A DNA stretch of 64,000 bases from Roseateles sp. XES5 (GTDB taxonomy: Bacteria; Pseudomonadota; Alphaproteobacteria; Rhizobiales; Rhizobiaceae): assembly GCF_020535545.1 (NCBI RefSeq), contig NZ_CP084753.1:186001-250000 (forward strand), read 5' to 3'. The notes under the pieces are model-generated. The model was given only the letters and a program-made list of their open reading frames with translations, searched no databases and was not told the origin of the DNA. Below are positions 32,664 to 41,769 of this stretch, in pieces (positions within the stretch are counted from its first letter, which is position 1; every line of letters starts with the position of its first letter). Both the position numbers and the translations under genes were made by a program.

Positions 32664-34157
32664 ATGGCGTCATCTATTCTCGAACAGATCATGCGCAAGA
32701 AGCCTGTCGCATCGCTCGTGGCGGACACGTCCGGCGCAGGCGACGGACACGGTCATCTCGGCCGCTCGATCACACTGTTCCAGTTGATCATGTTCGGCGT
32801 CGGCGCGACCATCGGCACGGGTATCTTCTTCGTGCTGAGCGAACAGGTGCCCGTCGCAGGGCCTGCCGTGGTCATCTCCTTCGTCATCGCCGCCGTGGCG
32901 GCGGGGCTCTCGGCCCTCTGCTATGCCGAGATGAGCTCGATGATCCCGGTCTCCGGCTCCTCTTATTCCTATGCCTATGCGACGCTCGGCGAGGGCATCG
33001 CCTTCTTCGTCGCCGCCTGCCTCGTGCTGGAATACGGCATATCGGCCGCGGCCGTCGCCGTCGGCTGGGCCGAATATGTCGAAAAGCTGCTCTTCAACAT
33101 TACGGGCATCGTGCTGCCGGGCTGGATGATCAAGGGACCGATCACCATCGTCGACGGCGACCATCCCTTCGCCATGGCCTTCTTCCAGGAGGGCTCCGGC
33201 CTTATTAACCTGCCGGCCGTCATCCTCGTCGCGCTCTGCTGCATTCTGCTTCTGCGCGGCGCGAAGGAATCGGCCCGCGCCAATGCCATCATGGTCATGA
33301 TCAAGCTCGCCGTGTTGACGCTCTTCATCGTCATCGCCGGCAGCGCCTTCAACAGCGCCAATTTCACGCCCTTCTTCAACGAAAGCGGCTTTGGCGGCGT
33401 GCAGGCCGCAGCGGCCTCGATCTTCTTCACCTTCGTCGGTCTCGACGCCGTCTCGACGGCGGGCGAAGAAGTGATCAATCCGCGCCGCAACCTGCCGCTC
33501 GCCATCATCTCCGCCCTCGTCATCGTCACCGGTTTCTACGTGCTGGTCGCGCTTGCGGCGCTCGGCGTGCAGCCGGCGAGCGCCTTCGACGGGCAGGAAG
33601 CGGGCCTTGCCACCATCCTGCAGAACCTGACGGGCGCGGCCTGGCCGGCAAACCTGCTCGCCGGCGGCGCCGTCATCTCCATCTTCTCGGTAACGCTGAT
33701 CGTGCTCTACGGCCAGTCGCGCATCCTCTTCGCCGTCTCGCGCGACGGCCTCTTGCCGTCGATCTTCCACAAGGTCGATCCGCGCAGCATGACGCCAGTC
33801 GCCTGCACGATCATCGTCGCGATCTTCGTCTCGCTGATCGCCGCCTTCGTGCCTTCGGGCCTGCTCTGGGACCTGACGAGCATGGGCACGCTCACCGCCT
33901 TCAGCGTCGTTTCGGCCGGCGTGCTGATCCTGCGCTATACCCAGCCCGACATGCCGCGCGGTTACCGCGTTCCCTTCGGCCCGGTCCTGCCGGTGCTGTC
34001 CATCACCGCCTGCCTCTATCTCATCTTCAAGCTGAGCTGGATGGTCTATGCCATCACCGGCGTCTGGGTCGCCATCGCCGCGCTCGTCTACTTCGGCTAC
34101 TCCGCGCGCAACTCGCGGCTTGAAAAGCCGGCCGGTCTGGGCGAGGCGGCAGAATGA
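32664..34157 (+). CDS. APC-superfamily amino-acid permease (cationic amino-acid type)
   Basis: Encodes 497 aa with about 12-13 membrane spans. The opening GRSITLFQLIMFGVGATIGTGIFF is the conserved APC TM1 substrate-binding helix with GATIGTG, and FFTFVGLDAVSTAGEEVINP is the TM6 segment of the cationic amino-acid transporter subgroup. Uptake of arginine, lysine or a similar cation suits the guanidino-metabolism genes downstream. Its stop overlaps the universal stress protein start by 4 nt. Confidence 0.87.
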   Translation: MASSILEQIMRKKPVASLVADTSGAGDGHGHLGRSITLFQLIMFGVGATIGTGIFFVLSEQVPVAGPAVVISFVIAAVAAGLSALCYAEMSSMIPVSGSSYSYAYATLGEGIAFFVAACLVLEYGISAAAVAVGWAEYVEKLLFNITGIVLPGWMIKGPITIVDGDHPFAMAFFQEGSGLINLPAVILVALCCILLLRGAKESARANAIMVMIKLAVLTLFIVIAGSAFNSANFTPFFNESGFGGVQAAAASIFFTFVGLDAVSTAGEEVINPRRNLPLAIISALVIVTGFYVLVALAALGVQPASAFDGQEAGLATILQNLTGAAWPANLLAGGAVISIFSVTLIVLYGQSRILFAVSRDGLLPSIFHKVDPRSMTPVACTIIVAIFVSLIAAFVPSGLLWDLTSMGTLTAFSVVSAGVLILRYTQPDMPRGYRVPFGPVLPVLSITACLYLIFKLSWMVYAITGVWVAIAALVYFGYSARNSRLEKPAGLGEAAE

Positions 34158-35026
34158 AGATCCTGGTCGGACTTTCCGCCGACCAGGGCGGGCAGGAGGC
34201 ACTGGCGCTCGGCGCCGTGCTGGCCCGCTCCTGCAAGGCCTCGCTCGTCGCCTGCACGGTGACGCCCGATACCTGGGGCCACCCCTCGCCGGCGCGCGTC
34301 GACGGCGAATATGGCAGCTTCCTCGCCCGGCACACCGCCGCCGCGCAGGCCGAGGCGAAAGCCCTGCTGCCTGCCGACGTGACGGCCGAATTCCTGGCCA
34401 TCTCCGCATCTTCCGCCCGCGAGGGCCTGATCAAGGCCGCTTCCGATCTCGGCGCCGATTGCCTCGTGCTCGGCTCGGCGCGCGAAGCTCCGCTCGGCCG
34501 CTTCGGCGAGGGCGGCGTGACGACGGAACTGCTGCGCTCGGCGCATCTGCCCATCGTCGTGGCGCCGCACGGCTATGCGCCCGGCCCCGAGACCAGGGTG
34601 CGCCGGCTCAGCGCCGCCTATTCCGGTTCGTCCTCCGCCCCCGGGATCGTCGCTCGCAGCGCGGCCCTCGCGACGGAATATTCGGTGCCGCTGCGGCTCG
34701 TGACCTTCGTGGTGCGCGACAAGCAGATGTATCCGACGGGCGCCGGCTACGACGCCGAGCAGTTCGTTTCCAACGTGCTGCGCGAGCAGGCGCGCGATGC
34801 GCAGACGACCCTGCTTGCGGGACAGGCCGGGCTCTCCGCCGAGATCGCCGACGGGCCGACCTGGAAAGCGGCCTTCGAGTCGCTCGCGTGGGAAGAAGGG
34901 GAGATCCTCGTGCTCGGCTCCAGCAAGCTCGGACCGTTGATGCGCGTCTTCCTCGGCTCGAATGCCCGCAAGATCGTGCACAACGCGCCGGTCCCCTGCC
35001 TCATCCTGCCCCGTGCGGAAGAATAA
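34154..35026 (+). CDS. Universal stress protein, tandem Usp domains
   Basis: A 290-aa protein with two Usp-like halves: the first from MKILVGLSADQGG to the VLGSAREAPLGRF region, the second ending in the ATP-binding pattern VLGSSKLGPLMRVFLGSNAR. Usp proteins bind ATP or other nucleotides and modulate partners. Translational coupling to an APC permease resembles cationic amino-acid transporters that carry a C-terminal Usp domain in the same polypeptide, so it may regulate that transporter. Confidence 0.82.
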   Translation: MKILVGLSADQGGQEALALGAVLARSCKASLVACTVTPDTWGHPSPARVDGEYGSFLARHTAAAQAEAKALLPADVTAEFLAISASSAREGLIKAASDLGADCLVLGSAREAPLGRFGEGGVTTELLRSAHLPIVVAPHGYAPGPETRVRRLSAAYSGSSSAPGIVARSAALATEYSVPLRLVTFVVRDKQMYPTGAGYDAEQFVSNVLREQARDAQTTLLAGQAGLSAEIADGPTWKAAFESLAWEEGEILVLGSSKLGPLMRVFLGSNARKIVHNAPVPCLILPRAEE

Positions 35027-35123
35027 TCGAAAAGGGGTATTCCAGCCGCTCGGGCAAGTCTCTTAGAGTGTCATTCAGGATGGGGCAAAAGACGTGAAAC
35101 AGCGCCCCGCCGGAGGAAAACAG

Positions 35124-36077
35124 ATGACGACCAGAACCTTCAACCAGCCGCTCGGCGGCAACGAAATGCCCCGCTTCGGCGGCCCGGCCACCATGATGCG
35201 CCTGCCGACGCAGCCGACCACGGACGGGCTCGATGCCTGCTTCGTCGGCATTCCCATGGATATCGGCACCTCGAACCGGCCGGGCACGCGCTTCGGGCCG
35301 CGCCAGATTCGCACCGAAAGCTGCATGATCCGCCCCTACAACATGGCGACCCGCGCAGCCCCCTTCGACAGTATGCAGGTGGCCGATATCGGTGACGTCG
35401 CCATCGACACGTTCAACCTGCCGAAATGCGTCGATATCATCACCGACGCCTATCGCGACATCATCAAGAACGGCTGCAAGCCGCTGACGCTCGGTGGCGA
35501 CCACACGCTGTCCTATCCGATCCTGCGCGCCATGGCCGAAAAATACGGCCCCGTCGGCCTGATCCATGTCGACGCCCATGCCGATATCAACGAGCACATG
35601 TTCGGTGAGCCGATCGCCCACGGTACGCCCTTCCGCCGCGCCGTCGAGGCCGGCGTGCTCGACACCAACCGCTGCATCCAGATCGGCGTGCGCGGCACCG
35701 GCTATGCCGCCGACGATTTCGACTGGCCGCGCGAGCAGGGCTTCCGCGTCGTGCAGGTGGAAGAGTGCTGGCACAAGTCGCTGACGCCGCTGATGGAAGA
35801 GGTCCGCGCGCAGATGGGCGACCGTCCGGTCTACCTCTCCTTCGACATCGACAGCCTCGACCCGTCGATCGCGCCCGGCACAGGCACACCCGAGATCGCC
35901 GGCCTCAACACGATCCAGGCGCTGGAAATCATCCGCGGCTGCTGGGGCCTCAACCTCGTCGGCTGCGACCTCGTCGAAGTCTCGCCCCCCTACGATCCGT
36001 CCGGTAACACGGCGATCACCGCGGCGAACCTTCTCTTCGAAATGCTTTGCGTCCTTCCGGGCGTGCAAAGGCGATAG
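35124..36077 (+). CDS. Ureohydrolase: agmatinase / guanidinobutyrase-like
   Basis: Encodes 317 aa. All manganese-binding motifs of the arginase/agmatinase family are intact: GGDH at 124-127, DAHAD at 150-154 and SFDIDSLDP at 239-247. The ATG at 35124 follows an excellent site (GGAGGAAAACAG). The enzyme hydrolyses a guanidino group to an amine plus urea. Because the next two genes resemble 2-ketoarginine decarboxylase and 4-guanidinobutyraldehyde dehydrogenase, 4-guanidinobutyrate (giving GABA) is the likelier substrate than agmatine. Sequence alone does not decide. Confidence 0.88.
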   Translation: MTTRTFNQPLGGNEMPRFGGPATMMRLPTQPTTDGLDACFVGIPMDIGTSNRPGTRFGPRQIRTESCMIRPYNMATRAAPFDSMQVADIGDVAIDTFNLPKCVDIITDAYRDIIKNGCKPLTLGGDHTLSYPILRAMAEKYGPVGLIHVDAHADINEHMFGEPIAHGTPFRRAVEAGVLDTNRCIQIGVRGTGYAADDFDWPREQGFRVVQVEECWHKSLTPLMEEVRAQMGDRPVYLSFDIDSLDPSIAPGTGTPEIAGLNTIQALEIIRGCWGLNLVGCDLVEVSPPYDPSGNTAITAANLLFEMLCVLPGVQRR

Positions 36078-36081
36078 CACC

Positions 36082-37704
36082 ATGGCAGACACCCGTCTTA
36101 CGACCGGCGAATATCTGGTCCGACTTCTGGAATCCTACGGCGTCGAATTGATCTTTGGCATCCCCGGTGTCCACACGGTCGAGCTCTATCGCGGCCTTCC
36201 GGCCACGAAGATCCGCCACGTCACGCCGCGCCACGAACAGGGCGCCGGCTTCATGGCCGACGGCTATGCGCGCGTGAGCGGAAAGCCGGGTGTCTGCTTC
36301 ATCGTCACCGGCCCCGGCATGACCAACATCGCCACCGCCATGGGCCAGGCCTATGCCGATTCCGTGCCGATGCTGGTCATCTCCGCGGTCAATGCCCGCG
36401 ATCAGCTCGCCATGGGGCAGGGACGGCTGCATGAACTTCCCTCCCAGCGCAACCTCGTGGCGGGCGTCGCCGCCTTCAGCCACACGCTGCTCGATCCCGC
36501 GCAACTGCCCGAGGTGATGGCCCGCGCCTTCACCGTGTTCAACTCGGCCCGCCCGCGTCCCGTCCATATCGAAATCCCGCTCGACGTCATCGTCGCCGAG
36601 GCCGGACATCTTTCCGCCGAGGCCTGGCCGCTGCCCGGCCGTGCCGCGGCCGATCCCGCCGCCATCGCGAAGGCTGCCGCCATCCTCAAGGGGGCGAAGC
36701 GCCCGATGATCGTCGCCGGTGGCGGGGCCGCCGATGCCGCCGCGGAGATTACGGCCATCGCCGAAAAGCTCGATGCGCCCGTCTTCATGACCATCAACGG
36801 CCGCGGCATCCTCAAGCCCGGCCATGCCCTGACCATGACGGGCAATCTCGCCATGCCGCCGCTGCTCGACGAACTTGCCGCCAGCGACGCCATCCTTGCC
36901 ATCGGTACGGAGTTCGGCGAGACGGAAATGTATCCCGAGCCCAAGCCGCTTGCCTTCGGCGGCCCGTTGATCCGCATCGACATCGACCCGGCGCAGATCG
37001 TCACCGGCCTTCGCTGCGACGTGCCGATCGCCGCCGATGCGAAGCTTGCGGCAACGAGCCTCAACGCCGCCCTCGGCGATGCCCGGAAAGTCGGCGATGG
37101 AGCAGCGCGTGCCAGGGCGGTGCGCGAGAAGGTGGCGGCCGGTCTCTGGCCGGCCTGCCGCACCCATGGCAGGCTGATGGAGATCGTCACGCGGGCGCTG
37201 CCCGATGCGACGGTGGCGGGCGACCAGACCGAGCCGGTCTATGCGGTCAACCAGATCTACCAGGCGCCGCAGGTGCGTTCGTTCTTCAACTCCTCGACCG
37301 GCTACGGCACGCTCGGCTATGGCCTGCCGGCAGCCTTCGGGGCGAAACTCGGCGCACCCGCCCGTCCGTCGGTCTGCCTGATCGGCGACGGCGGCCTGCA
37401 GTTCTCCGTGCAGGAACTGGCAAGCGCGGTGGAAGCCGGCATCGCGACGGCGGTGATCGTCTGGAACAACACGAGCTACGGCGAGATCAAGGCGTTCATG
37501 GCCGAGCGGGACATTCCGCAGATCGGCGTCGACATCTTCACGCCCGACTTCGTGGGTCTTGCCAGGGCGCTCGGCTGCGAGGCCTCGCGTCCCGCCTCGC
37601 TTGCCGAACTCGAAAGCGAACTGACGGCATCCGCAACACGAAACGTCCCAACCGTGATCGAAATCAAGGCCGGCTCGCCGCTGGCCGAAGCCCTGACAGC
37701 GTGA
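36082..37704 (+). CDS. ThDP-dependent decarboxylase, acetolactate-synthase-like (2-ketoarginine decarboxylase AruI candidate)
   Basis: Encodes 540 aa with the three-domain thiamine-diphosphate fold. The catalytic Glu lies in TPRHEQGAGFMADGYARVSG, and the ThDP/Mg motif runs from GDGGLQFSVQELASAVEAG to WNN (GDG...NN). Similar proteins in pseudomonads (AruI) decarboxylate 2-ketoarginine to 4-guanidinobutyraldehyde. It begins 4 nt after the ureohydrolase and ends 10 nt before an aldehyde dehydrogenase, exactly the pair expected for that pathway. Acetolactate synthase itself is less likely because no regulatory subunit is nearby. Confidence 0.82.
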   Translation: MADTRLTTGEYLVRLLESYGVELIFGIPGVHTVELYRGLPATKIRHVTPRHEQGAGFMADGYARVSGKPGVCFIVTGPGMTNIATAMGQAYADSVPMLVISAVNARDQLAMGQGRLHELPSQRNLVAGVAAFSHTLLDPAQLPEVMARAFTVFNSARPRPVHIEIPLDVIVAEAGHLSAEAWPLPGRAAADPAAIAKAAAILKGAKRPMIVAGGGAADAAAEITAIAEKLDAPVFMTINGRGILKPGHALTMTGNLAMPPLLDELAASDAILAIGTEFGETEMYPEPKPLAFGGPLIRIDIDPAQIVTGLRCDVPIAADAKLAATSLNAALGDARKVGDGAARARAVREKVAAGLWPACRTHGRLMEIVTRALPDATVAGDQTEPVYAVNQIYQAPQVRSFFNSSTGYGTLGYGLPAAFGAKLGAPARPSVCLIGDGGLQFSVQELASAVEAGIATAVIVWNNTSYGEIKAFMAERDIPQIGVDIFTPDFVGLARALGCEASRPASLAELESELTASATRNVPTVIEIKAGSPLAEALTA

Positions 37705-37714
37705 GGTAAAGGCC

Positions 37715-39157
37715 ATGCGGAACCAGCTCTTCATCGATCGCCGCTGGCAGGATCCGATGGAGCCGGGCCGCATTCCCGTCTTCGACCCCTTCCGCGGCAC
37801 CGCCTATCACGAAGTCTCCGCCGGCGGGCCGGCGGATGTCGACAAGGCGGTGGCCGCCGCCAAGGCCGCTTTCCCGGCATGGCGCGATGCCGGCGGGCGC
37901 GAGCGCGCCCGCTACCTCGGAGCGATCGCGGAAAGGCTTCGGGACCGCGCCGAGGAGCTTGCGCGCCTTTCATCCCGCAACAACGGCAAGCCGATCGCCG
38001 AGGCGCGCATCGACATGGCCGATGCCGCCGCGTCCTTCGCCTATTATGCCGAGCAGGCCATCGCCTTGCAGGATCGGCAGGATGCCGCCGTTGCCTTGCC
38101 GGACGACGGCTTCCATGCCCGCCTGCGCATGGAGCCGGCGGGCGTCACCAGCCTCATCGTGCCGTGGAACTTCCCGCTGGTCACGACCGCCTGGAAAGTC
38201 GCCCCCGCGCTTGCGGCCGGCTGCACCGTGGTGCTGAAGCCGTCGGAAATCACCCCGATCGTGGAGCTGGAACTTGGCGCCATCGCCGAGGAGATCGGCC
38301 TGCCGCCCGGCGTGCTCAACATCGTCACCGGCACCGGCGAGCGTGTCGGCGCGCCGATGACCACCCATCCCGGTGTCGCGAAGGTCTCCTTCACCGGTTC
38401 GAATGCCGTCGGCGCGCGCGTCATGGCGGCCGGTGCGCCGGGCGTCAAATCGGTCAGCCTGGAGCTCGGCGGCAAGTCGCCCATCGTCGTCTTCGCCGAT
38501 GCGGATTTCGACGAGGCGGTGGAATGCGTGCTCGGCGGCATCTTTTTCAATGCGGGGCAGATGTGTTCTGCAACATCGCGCCTTCTGGTGGAAAAATCGA
38601 TTGCGCCAAAGCTAATAGACGCCATAATCGCCGGAAGCCGGGCGCTGAAGCCCGGCGATCCACTGGATGAGGGGACTGCAATCGGCCCGATCACCATGAA
38701 GGCGCAGCACGACAAGGTGCTCGCCTATATCGAGCGCGGCAAGGCCGAAGGCCTGACACTGCTTTCGGGCGGTGGCAAGCCGGCCGGTCTGGAAGGCTGG
38801 TTCGTCGAACCGACCATCTTCGCCGACGTGCCGACGACAAGCGCCCTCTGGCGTGAGGAAATTTTCGGGCCGGTCCTGTGCATCCGCACCTTCGAGACGG
38901 AAGAAGAAGCCGTCGCGCTCGCCAACGACTGCGACTTCGGCCTCGTCGCGACCGTCGTCGGCGGTGACGACGAACGGGCGAACCGCGTCGCCGACGCCAT
39001 CGAGGCGGGGCACGTGTGGATCAACAGTCCGCAGGCCATTTTTGTCCAGACATCGTGGGGCGGCTTCAAGGCGAGCGGCATCGGCCGGGAACTCGGTCCC
39101 TGGGGCATGTCGTCCTATCTCGAAGTCAAACACGTCACATCGCGCCTGAAACACTAA
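37715..39157 (+). CDS. Aldehyde dehydrogenase (candidate 4-guanidinobutyraldehyde/aminoaldehyde dehydrogenase)
   Basis: Encodes 480 aa with standard ALDH motifs: VPWNFPLVTTAWKVAPALAAG, FTGSNAVG (NAD loop), ELGGKSPIVVFADAD (catalytic Glu) and FNAGQMCSATSR (catalytic Cys). Relationship is to the betaine/amino-aldehyde subgroup, which includes KauB. In context it would oxidise the aldehyde formed by the preceding ThDP enzyme to 4-guanidinobutyrate, the substrate of the ureohydrolase two genes back. Confidence 0.85.
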   Translation: MRNQLFIDRRWQDPMEPGRIPVFDPFRGTAYHEVSAGGPADVDKAVAAAKAAFPAWRDAGGRERARYLGAIAERLRDRAEELARLSSRNNGKPIAEARIDMADAAASFAYYAEQAIALQDRQDAAVALPDDGFHARLRMEPAGVTSLIVPWNFPLVTTAWKVAPALAAGCTVVLKPSEITPIVELELGAIAEEIGLPPGVLNIVTGTGERVGAPMTTHPGVAKVSFTGSNAVGARVMAAGAPGVKSVSLELGGKSPIVVFADADFDEAVECVLGGIFFNAGQMCSATSRLLVEKSIAPKLIDAIIAGSRALKPGDPLDEGTAIGPITMKAQHDKVLAYIERGKAEGLTLLSGGGKPAGLEGWFVEPTIFADVPTTSALWREEIFGPVLCIRTFETEEEAVALANDCDFGLVATVVGGDDERANRVADAIEAGHVWINSPQAIFVQTSWGGFKASGIGRELGPWGMSSYLEVKHVTSRLKH

Positions 39158-39179
39158 CGCAAACGACGGACCGGGGGGC

Positions 39180-40727
39180 ATGTCGAAAAAGAAGAAAGAG
39201 CGGAAGAAAGACAAAAAAGAAAAGAAGCGCGACAAGCGCGAGAAGCACTCGAAGTCACCTGAGGGGTACATCATGGAAACCATCCGCAACGTTGCCGACC
39301 TCCGCGTCGTCATGCACCGCAACGAGCGTCCGATCTATTTCATCTCCGCGACGAACTTCAACCTGATCGGCATCGACGAATGGGTGCGGAACTTCAAGTT
39401 CGTGAGCTACATCGACTGCTTCGACGGCCGCCACCCCAATGTGTTCGTCCCCTCCGAAATCCCCCATGCCGAATTCGAGAGCATCGAGGACATCAACAAC
39501 TACCTGCTCCAGCACAAGGAAGTGATCGACTACATCACGAAACGCGGCGGCCGGGCCGTCGCCACCTTCCTGATGTTCGACGAGACGACTGAGGAGATCT
39601 GCAAGGATCTCGGCATCGAGATCTGGTTCCCCAAGGCCAAGCTCCGCCAGCGTTGCGACAACAAGATGGAGACCGTGCGCATCGGCAACAAGGCCGGCGT
39701 GCCCTCCGTGCCGAATACACTGGCCCCCGCGCGCACCTATCAGGAACTGCTGGCTTCCGCGAAGAAGGCCGGCATCGGCAAGGATCTCGTGGTGCAGACC
39801 GCCTTCGGCGACAGCGGCCACACGACCTTCTTCATCGCCAGCGAGGAAGACTACAACCGTCACGCCGCGGAGATTTCCGCGGAAGACGAAGTGAAGATCA
39901 TGAAGCGCATCAAGTGCCGCGGCGCGACCATGGAAGCCTGCACCACGGCCTCCGGCACGCTCGTCGGCCCGCTGCTGACGGAAGTCGTCGGCCAGCCGGC
40001 GCTGACGCCCTACAAGGGCGGCTGGTGCGGCAACGAGATCTTCCCCGGCGCATTCTCCGAAAAGATCCGCGCCAAGGCGCGCGACATGGCCTATCGCTTC
40101 GGCAACCAGCTTCGCGAGGAGGGCTATCGCGGCTATTTCGACCTCGATTTCCTCATCGATATCGAAGACAACGAGGTCTATCTCGGCGAATTGAACCCGC
40201 GCATCTGCGGCGCCAGCTCGATGACCAACCACGCCGCCTTCGCCTATGCCGATGCGCCGCTCTTCCTGTTCCATCTCATGGAATTCTCCGGCATCGACTA
40301 CAAGATCGATGTTGAGGAACTGAACAATCGCTGGGCGCAGAAGGAATTCATCGATTCCTGGTCGCAGGTCGTCATCAAGTCGACGGAGGATCTCGTCGAC
40401 ATCGTCACCCATGCGCCGGCGACGGGCATCTACCGCATGGCGTCCGACGGCAGCGTGTCCTACGACCGCTTCGACTATCACCGTCAGGCGATCGAGAGCG
40501 AGCAGGAAGCCTTCTTCCTGCGCATCACCGGCCCCGGCGACTACCGCTACGAGGGGGCCGACCTTGGCATCCTCATCACGCGCGGACGGGTGATGGACGA
40601 CGAATTCGAGCTGAACGAGCGCGCCAGCAACTGGATCAAGGGCATCAAGCGCCTCTATGCCAGTAAGCCGCTGACGGAAATCCAGCGCGACGACGCGCCG
40701 GAGGCCGGCTCCTTCAAGATCCTGTAG
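39180..40727 (+). CDS. ATP-grasp ligase, biotin-carboxylase-like, with Lys-rich N-terminus
   Basis: Encodes 515 aa. A central to C-terminal ATP-grasp fold is shown by DLVVQTAFGDSGHTTFF (glycine-rich loop region) and the metal site FDLDFLID ... YLGELNPRICGAS (ExNPR at about 338-341). Such enzymes join a carboxylate to an amine, carbonate or thiol using ATP. Residues 2-27 are almost all Lys, Arg, Glu and Asp, an unusual tail. A second start at 39273 (residue 32, METIRNV) has a GAGGGG site 6 nt upstream and would remove the tail. It is 22 nt after the aldehyde dehydrogenase and 6 nt before an Ntn hydrolase gene. Substrate unknown. Confidence 0.78.
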   Translation: MSKKKKERKKDKKEKKRDKREKHSKSPEGYIMETIRNVADLRVVMHRNERPIYFISATNFNLIGIDEWVRNFKFVSYIDCFDGRHPNVFVPSEIPHAEFESIEDINNYLLQHKEVIDYITKRGGRAVATFLMFDETTEEICKDLGIEIWFPKAKLRQRCDNKMETVRIGNKAGVPSVPNTLAPARTYQELLASAKKAGIGKDLVVQTAFGDSGHTTFFIASEEDYNRHAAEISAEDEVKIMKRIKCRGATMEACTTASGTLVGPLLTEVVGQPALTPYKGGWCGNEIFPGAFSEKIRAKARDMAYRFGNQLREEGYRGYFDLDFLIDIEDNEVYLGELNPRICGASSMTNHAAFAYADAPLFLFHLMEFSGIDYKIDVEELNNRWAQKEFIDSWSQVVIKSTEDLVDIVTHAPATGIYRMASDGSVSYDRFDYHRQAIESEQEAFFLRITGPGDYRYEGADLGILITRGRVMDDEFELNERASNWIKGIKRLYASKPLTEIQRDDAPEAGSFKIL

Positions 40728-40733
40728 GGCATC

Positions 40734-41750
40734 ATGGACCTTCAGTTTGAAGCCATCGACGAAGACATGCCCGGCCCCAAGTGGCGCCGGGTGTTCGATC
40801 GCCACTGGCACGCCTATAGCCGCTGGTTCGTGCGCGACGGGGTCCGTTCGCGCCCGACCTATTTCATGAGCCTCAAGGCCCTGCGCACGCACATGCCGGA
40901 GCTGGTGCCGACCTACGAGGCCATCGTCGCGGCGGCGGGCGGGGGAGACCTCGAGGCCCGGTTCCTCTCCATGTGGTGCCCACCCTTCTATGTCGGCGGG
41001 TGTTCGCAGGCGATCCTGACGGGTGCGGAACCGGCGCTTATCCGCAACTACGACTACAGCCCGCGCCTTCTCGAAGGCACCTGGCTCGCCTCACGCTACA
41101 ACAAGCGGGTGGTGGCGGTGGTCGATTGCCTGTGGGGCGTGCTCGACGGCGTCAACGAGGACGGGCTGACCGTCTCGCTTTCCTTCGGCGGGCGCACGGC
41201 GGCAGGGCAGGGGTTCGGCATTCCCGTCGTCCTGCGTTATGTCCTGGAATTTGCCAGCAGCACGGCGGAAGCCGTCGCCATGCTGCAGCGCATTCCCGTG
41301 CACATGTCCTATTCCATCGCCATCATCGACCGCCAGGGCAACCACGCCACCGTCTATGTCAACCCCGACAGGCCGACCGAGGTGGTGGAGCGACGCGTCA
41401 GCACCAATCATCAGCACGGCGTCGAATGGGCGCGCCATGCCGAGACCACCAAATCGGTGGAGCGCGAGGCATCGCTGGAGAAATCGCTGGCGGGGGCGGC
41501 GAATATCGAGGCCCTCCTTTCCAGCTTCCTGCGTCCGCCGGTCTACCAGACCTCCTACGGGCGTGGCTATGGCACGCTCTACACCGCTCTCTACCGGCCG
41601 CTGGATGCCTCGGTCGAGCTGGTCTGGCCGGGTTCCACCTGGCGACAATCCTGCGAGACCTTCACGGAAGAGGTCCGCATCATCCGCTTCAACGACGGGG
41701 ATTCCGGCGGCTTCGCGCCAACCTTCAAGCAGGGCGCGGTGAGCAGCTAG
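40734..41750 (+). CDS. C45 / acyl-CoA:6-aminopenicillanate acyltransferase-like Ntn hydrolase
   Basis: Encodes 338 aa. The family's self-processing site is recognisable: YVGGCSQAI with Cys90 as the predicted N-terminal nucleophile, followed by the RNYDYSP motif (104-110) and the later VDCLWGVLDGVNEDGLTVSLSFGG segment. Members cleave or form amide bonds after autoproteolysis between Gly89 and Cys90. It is tightly placed after the ATP-grasp ligase, suggesting an amide made by one and cut by the other, or hydrolysis of an acylated guanidino compound. Function inferred only from fold and context. Confidence 0.78.
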   Translation: MDLQFEAIDEDMPGPKWRRVFDRHWHAYSRWFVRDGVRSRPTYFMSLKALRTHMPELVPTYEAIVAAAGGGDLEARFLSMWCPPFYVGGCSQAILTGAEPALIRNYDYSPRLLEGTWLASRYNKRVVAVVDCLWGVLDGVNEDGLTVSLSFGGRTAAGQGFGIPVVLRYVLEFASSTAEAVAMLQRIPVHMSYSIAIIDRQGNHATVYVNPDRPTEVVERRVSTNHQHGVEWARHAETTKSVEREASLEKSLAGAANIEALLSSFLRPPVYQTSYGRGYGTLYTALYRPLDASVELVWPGSTWRQSCETFTEEVRIIRFNDGDSGGFAPTFKQGAVSS

Positions 41751-41769
41751 GGATTTTGGGAGACTGACA

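Noticed and set aside
36082..37704. Annotation of the ThDP enzyme as biosynthetic acetolactate synthase
   Set aside because: No small regulatory subunit is adjacent, and the gene is sandwiched between a ureohydrolase and an aldehyde dehydrogenase, which fits ketoarginine decarboxylation better.
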